NCBI GenBank assembly: GCA_043750035.1
Contig: JAYVCI010000008.1
Location: forward strand, 1-8,009
Reading direction: 5' to 3'
Source: CANJUD01 sp043750035
Lineage (GTDB): Bacteria; Bacteroidota; Bacteroidia; UKL13-3
Length of the DNA stretch: 8,009 nt
The translations under genes and the position numbers were made by a program. Below are positions 5,951-8,009 of this stretch, one piece after another (positions within the stretch are counted from its first letter, which is position 1; each line of letters begins with the position of its first letter). A model generated the notes under the pieces. The model made no database searches. It saw only the letters and a program-made list of their open reading frames with translations, and was not told the origin of the DNA.

Positions 5951-7177
5951 TTAGAATAATTCGGTTTGGAGGCAGGGTGATTTATTCCGCTTTTGTCGTT
6001 TTGTATAGGTTCTACGGCTGTTTTCTACCATCCAAAACACTTCCAAATTGCTTATCAGATGGATTCTTACCAATGCTGCAATGGTTGAAAACGCTTTTCT
6101 GCCCTCCGATTTTAGTCTCAACACCATCAGCAACAGTTGTGCTATCAGGGTACACCATATCTGGGTCTTAATACCGTTCTCTGTTTCGGAGTAGAAGTAA
6201 TGAAGCTGAAAGTTCTGCTTTAGTTTTTTGAACAGCAGTTCTATATTCCATCTGAGTTTGTAAAGAAAAGCAACCTCTTCCCTGCTTATTTCAAAGTTAT
6301 TGGTGATAAACTCATAGATTCGTCCTTTCTCATCCCGGTAAGTTACTTTACGCAGGCACAAGGTTTTTTCTTGTTTGTCTTCTTTGTATTTGAGGTGGAT
6401 GTGTTCTTCTTTTAATACACCTGATTTGCCGTCCTGTAGGTCTTGGCTGAAAAGTTCTTCTACTGCTTCATACACGGCATTTTTCTTTAACCTGCACACA
6501 AAATTGACCTTCTGCTCTGTCCATTTGGCAAACTGCAAATAATGATTGTAGGCTCTGTCAAACACAATCATACTATGGGCTGCAAGCTGGAGGTATTGCA
6601 AAAAGTTCTTGTCGTGCTGTTTGGCTTCGCTTATTTTTACAAAGGAAGGCGTGTCTGAATGAGCCTCTATCATCATGTGTACTTTTAGCCCGCCTTTCTT
6701 CTTCCCTTCGTTTTTTGGGTTCCGTCCTACACCCTTCATAACGTCTGAAAATAGCCTGATAGTGCTTGAATCAAAGATAAATAGCTTGGCAAAAGATACG
6801 TTATCAATCCGGCTGACCGACAAAAGCGGCTTAAAATGTTCGAGCAGCATAAAGTAAACTGCTTTGAAAAATTCATTGTCCCGTTCTCTAAGCCCGTCTG
6901 CCGCTGTGCTTTTTGCCGGTGCAGAATCAAAACCCAAATGATTGAGCTTGCCCGCTAAACCTCGCATCCCATCGCAGATTTCGCCCATAGAATCACACCT
7001 GCTAAAGATGCCAAAAAGCATCGTAGTGAGTTGTGTCCACGAGTCAAATGTCTTGTAGTATCTGTCCGTTTGGTGCTTAGAAACAAGCCAGTCAAACTTG
7101 TTCTTAGGGATAAAATCAATGATTTGTTTGAAAATCGGCTGACCGACAAACTTTTTTTCTGTATTTTTGATGCTCAT
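5951..7177 (-). CDS. IS4-family transposase (DUF4372 N-terminus, DDE catalytic domain)
   Basis: Intact 408-residue protein from the ATG at 7175-7177 ('MSIKNTEKKFVGQPIFKQII'). The frame is open 16 codons further to 7225, but that ATG lies inside the hairpin at 7209-7244, so the inner start is preferred. Residues 1-120 fit the DUF4372 module found in IS4-type transposases ('FKQIIDFIPKNKFDWLVSKH', 'SWTQLTTMLFGIFSR', 'LNHLGFDSAPAKSTAADGLR'). The DDE triad is visible: D136 in 'LFIFDSSTIRLF', D207 in 'IVFDRAYNHY' and E313 in 'YKLRWNIELLFKKLKQ'. The last stretch matches the IS4 signature Y-x2-R-x3-E-x6-K exactly (Y306, R309, E313, K320). The enzyme cuts and rejoins DNA at the element ends. No frameshift or missing catalytic residue is seen, so it may be active. 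Confidence 0.92.
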   Translation of the reverse strand: MSIKNTEKKFVGQPIFKQIIDFIPKNKFDWLVSKHQTDRYYKTFDSWTQLTTMLFGIFSRCDSMGEICDGMRGLAGKLNHLGFDSAPAKSTAADGLRERDNEFFKAVYFMLLEHFKPLLSVSRIDNVSFAKLFIFDSSTIRLFSDVMKGVGRNPKNEGKKKGGLKVHMMIEAHSDTPSFVKISEAKQHDKNFLQYLQLAAHSMIVFDRAYNHYLQFAKWTEQKVNFVCRLKKNAVYEAVEELFSQDLQDGKSGVLKEEHIHLKYKEDKQEKTLCLRKVTYRDEKGRIYEFITNNFEISREEVAFLYKLRWNIELLFKKLKQNFQLHYFYSETENGIKTQIWCTLIAQLLLMVLRLKSEGRKAFSTIAALVRIHLISNLEVFWMVENSRRTYTKRQKRNKSPCLQTELF

Positions 7178-7208
7178 AAACTGAAAGTTGCGTAACTCGC
7201 AATTTATG

Positions 7209-7244
7209 AAAAAAGGGGACTGCATATTTGCAGCCCCTCTTTTT
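7209..7244. terminator. Bidirectional terminator-like hairpin upstream of the transposase
   Basis: The core GGGG(A)CTGCA-TATT-TGCAGCCCC is a 9-bp stem with one bulged base, with A-run on the left and TCTTTTT on the right, so both strands read as stem plus U-run. It lies between the IS right end and the transposase start. On the minus strand it would block transcription entering from outside from reaching the transposase, a known way for IS elements to limit readthrough activation. On the plus strand it would stop transcripts leaving the element. Confidence 0.6.
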
Positions 7245-7245
7245 A

Positions 7246-7271
7246 TCTAAAAATTTAGTCGGTTAGTAGTG
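7246..7271. repeat. IS terminal inverted repeat, transposase-promoter end (IRL)
   Basis: Reverse complement CACTACTAACCGACTAAATT... matches the left terminal repeat at 5848-5873. The outer seven-base tip differs from the left tip at one position. The transposase promoter must lie between here and 7177, but no perfect TAnnTTTG is seen on the minus strand. Confidence 0.65.
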
Positions 7272-7304
7272 CATATTTATATATTAGTTGTGCATAAATA
7301 TTAA
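7263..7304. repeat. Imperfect 21-bp tandem repeat across the IS right edge
   Basis: TTAGTAGTGCATATTTATATA (7263-7283) is followed directly by TTAGTTGTGCATAAATATTAA (7284-7304), 15-16 of 21 identical by eye. The first copy straddles the IS boundary at 7271; the second is wholly outside and ends next to the lipoprotein start. Confidence 0.45.
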
Positions 7305-7306
7305 GA

Positions 7307-7897
7307 ATGCTAAGAATGAAATATTTAATAATACTTGTTCTTATTATAAATTTGGCAAGCTGCTCACATTATGTGATAAATGACTCAGGCTATCCAAGAC
7401 CTCCAAAAAACTATAAATTTAGTTATTCAAAAAAAATCTCCATTTTAACAGATACTAATTTAATTGACACGACCTGTATTTATTACTTGACAAATAGCAA
7501 CTATTACAGAAATTCTGATCAATATAGAAATTCCGATAATTATATTCGATTTTATTCAGATGGAAGATTTAAACTTCAAGCCATTAAAGAATTTCCTAAA
7601 ATCGAAGATATAAATGACATAAATAAAGGGAATGTAGGATATTATAAACTAAATGGAAATGTAATTAAGCTACAGATTTATTCAGATATTGATGCAGGTT
7701 CTGACCAACTTGAATTTGGTTTAATTGACACGAACAAAAACTTAATTATCATTAATGAAAATCCGAGAACCGATTTTTGTTTAGGTTACTCTGAAAGAGG
7801 AATTAAAAAGAAGATACAAAAATCATCGTTCTTTAATCCAAAAAGGTACAAAAAAATAAAAATTAATGGGCTGATTTATATTAAACCCAACTGGTAA
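7307..7897 (+). CDS. Small lipoprotein, function unknown
   Basis: 196 residues from the ATG at 7307; the in-frame ATG at 7316 (193 residues) is an equally good start, both preceded by 'aaga'. Residues 1-19 are a lipoprotein signal: basic n-region, hydrophobic 'YLIILVLIINL', and lipobox L16-A-S-C19, so Cys19 should be lipidated and the protein membrane-anchored, facing the periplasm or surface. The mature part is Asn/Tyr/Lys/Ile-rich, with a short duplicated 'YRNSD' (residues 67-76). Beta-strand-like stretches 'YIRFYSDGRFKLQ', 'GYYKLNGNVIKLQIYSD' and 'LEFGLIDTNKNLIII' resemble small lipocalin-like lipoproteins of Bacteroidota, but I do not recognise a named family. It is lower in GC than its neighbours and sits between an IS end and a repeat-rich stretch, so it may be accessory DNA; the promoter could have been altered by the IS. 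Confidence 0.7.
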   Translation: MLRMKYLIILVLIINLASCSHYVINDSGYPRPPKNYKFSYSKKISILTDTNLIDTTCIYYLTNSNYYRNSDQYRNSDNYIRFYSDGRFKLQAIKEFPKIEDINDINKGNVGYYKLNGNVIKLQIYSDIDAGSDQLEFGLIDTNKNLIIINENPRTDFCLGYSERGIKKKIQKSSFFNPKRYKKIKINGLIYIKPNW

Positions 7898-7929
7898 AAT
7901 ACATTGTTATCGCCGTGTGTGCCGTGAAT

Positions 7930-7962
7930 CAGTTACTATGTAGGAGTTGAACATAGTAGCTG
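7930..7962. repeat. Long inverted repeat (12-bp stem, 9-base loop)
   Basis: CAGTTACTATGT and ACATAGTAGCTG flank AGGAGTTGA; the arms are complementary at 11 of 12 positions and the exception is a G-T wobble if read as RNA. No T-run follows, so it is not a simple intrinsic terminator for the lipoprotein gene. It may be the end of a mobile element, a recombination site or part of a structured RNA. Confidence 0.6.
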
Positions 7963-7984
7963 AATGTTGAACAGAAGATGATAG

Positions 7985-8001
7985 TCTCGCCCTTGGCGAG
8001 A
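7985..8001. repeat. Perfect 7-bp hairpin TCTCGCC-CTT-GGCGAGA
   Basis: A GC-rich perfect stem with a 3-base loop near the window edge, 23 bp after the preceding inverted repeat. The sequence that would follow is outside the window, so terminator, dispersed repeat or mobile-element end cannot be told apart. Confidence 0.6.
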
Positions 8002-8009
8002 TCGCAGTC

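Larger units (their letters stand above)
5848..7271 (-). mobile_element. IS4-family insertion sequence, about 1424 bp
   Basis: The limits were set by matching terminal inverted repeats: 5848-5873 begins CACTACCAAACGACAAAACT, and the reverse complement of 7246-7271 begins CACTACTAACCGACTAAATT, about 19 of 26 bases identical by hand count. The left limit agrees with the point where methyltransferase sequence is lost. The element carries one transposase gene on the minus strand (5951-7177), so 7271 is the promoter-side end. The flanks (...aaaaagttt before 5848, catatttat... after 7271) show no direct target duplication, and the rest of the methyltransferase is not present on the right. This suggests deletion or rearrangement next to the element after insertion. 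Confidence 0.75.

Noticed and set aside
6675..7149. Short frames on both strands overlapping the transposase gene
   Set aside because: All lie within the well-supported DDE transposase frame and show no independent features.
7885..7972. Formal call of an integron attC site
   Set aside because: The outer boxes ACCCAAC and GTTGAAC fit the loose consensus but are not complementary to each other, and no integrase or second cassette is visible; kept only as a hypothesis.
1..8009. CRISPR array, tRNA or rRNA genes
   Set aside because: No regularly spaced near-identical DNA repeats with unique spacers, and no cloverleaf with T-loop sequence or rRNA-like conserved stretches were seen; the 51-bp periodicity is coding and diverged.

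Overview
The window is low-GC DNA from what is most likely a member of the phylum Bacteroidota. The support is a GldM-like C-terminus at the left edge, secreted and lipid-anchored proteins with short Bacteroidota-style signal peptides, a YadA-head/S74-type surface protein, an IS4-family element with the DUF4372-type N-terminus common in that phylum, and several perfect TAnnTTTG -7 promoter boxes placed just upstream of starts. The genus cannot be read from the sequence.

Left part (1-4709), envelope and housekeeping-like genes. A gene cut by the left edge ends like GldM, a periplasmic core component of the gliding/type IX secretion machinery. A 34-codon minus-strand remnant (348-455) follows it; it copies the C-terminal coiled coil of the large surface protein further right. 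Next come a predicted outer-membrane beta-barrel protein (490-1419, +) and, tail to tail with only 2 bp between stop codons, a 526-residue secreted protein (1422-3002, -). That protein has a YadA-like head of strict 17-residue repeats, a degenerate S74/endosialidase-chaperone-like domain and a terminal coiled coil. Divergent from it is a 513-residue, probably all-helical protein of unknown function (3168-4709, +).

Middle part (4710-7271), a scarred accessory region. It holds a GNAT acetyltransferase fragment that has lost both ends, a small REP-like hairpin, and a two-gene unit made of an XRE-type regulator overlapping by ATGA with an N6-adenine DNA methyltransferase. The methyltransferase is cut after 97 codons by a 1424-bp IS4-family element. 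Terminal inverted repeats were located by eye at 5848-5873 and 7246-7271. No target duplication and no downstream half of the methyltransferase are visible, so the locus looks like a restriction-modification (or related defence) system destroyed by insertion plus adjacent deletion.

Right part (7272-8009): a small lipoprotein of unknown function, then about 110 bp rich in inverted repeats (a 12-bp stem and a perfect 7-bp stem) running off the window edge. This could be the start of a repeat, a mobile-element end or a structured RNA. The observations most worth following are the IS-broken regulator/methyltransferase pair with possible operator dyads, the duplicated coiled-coil remnant flanking the barrel gene, and the structured right edge.
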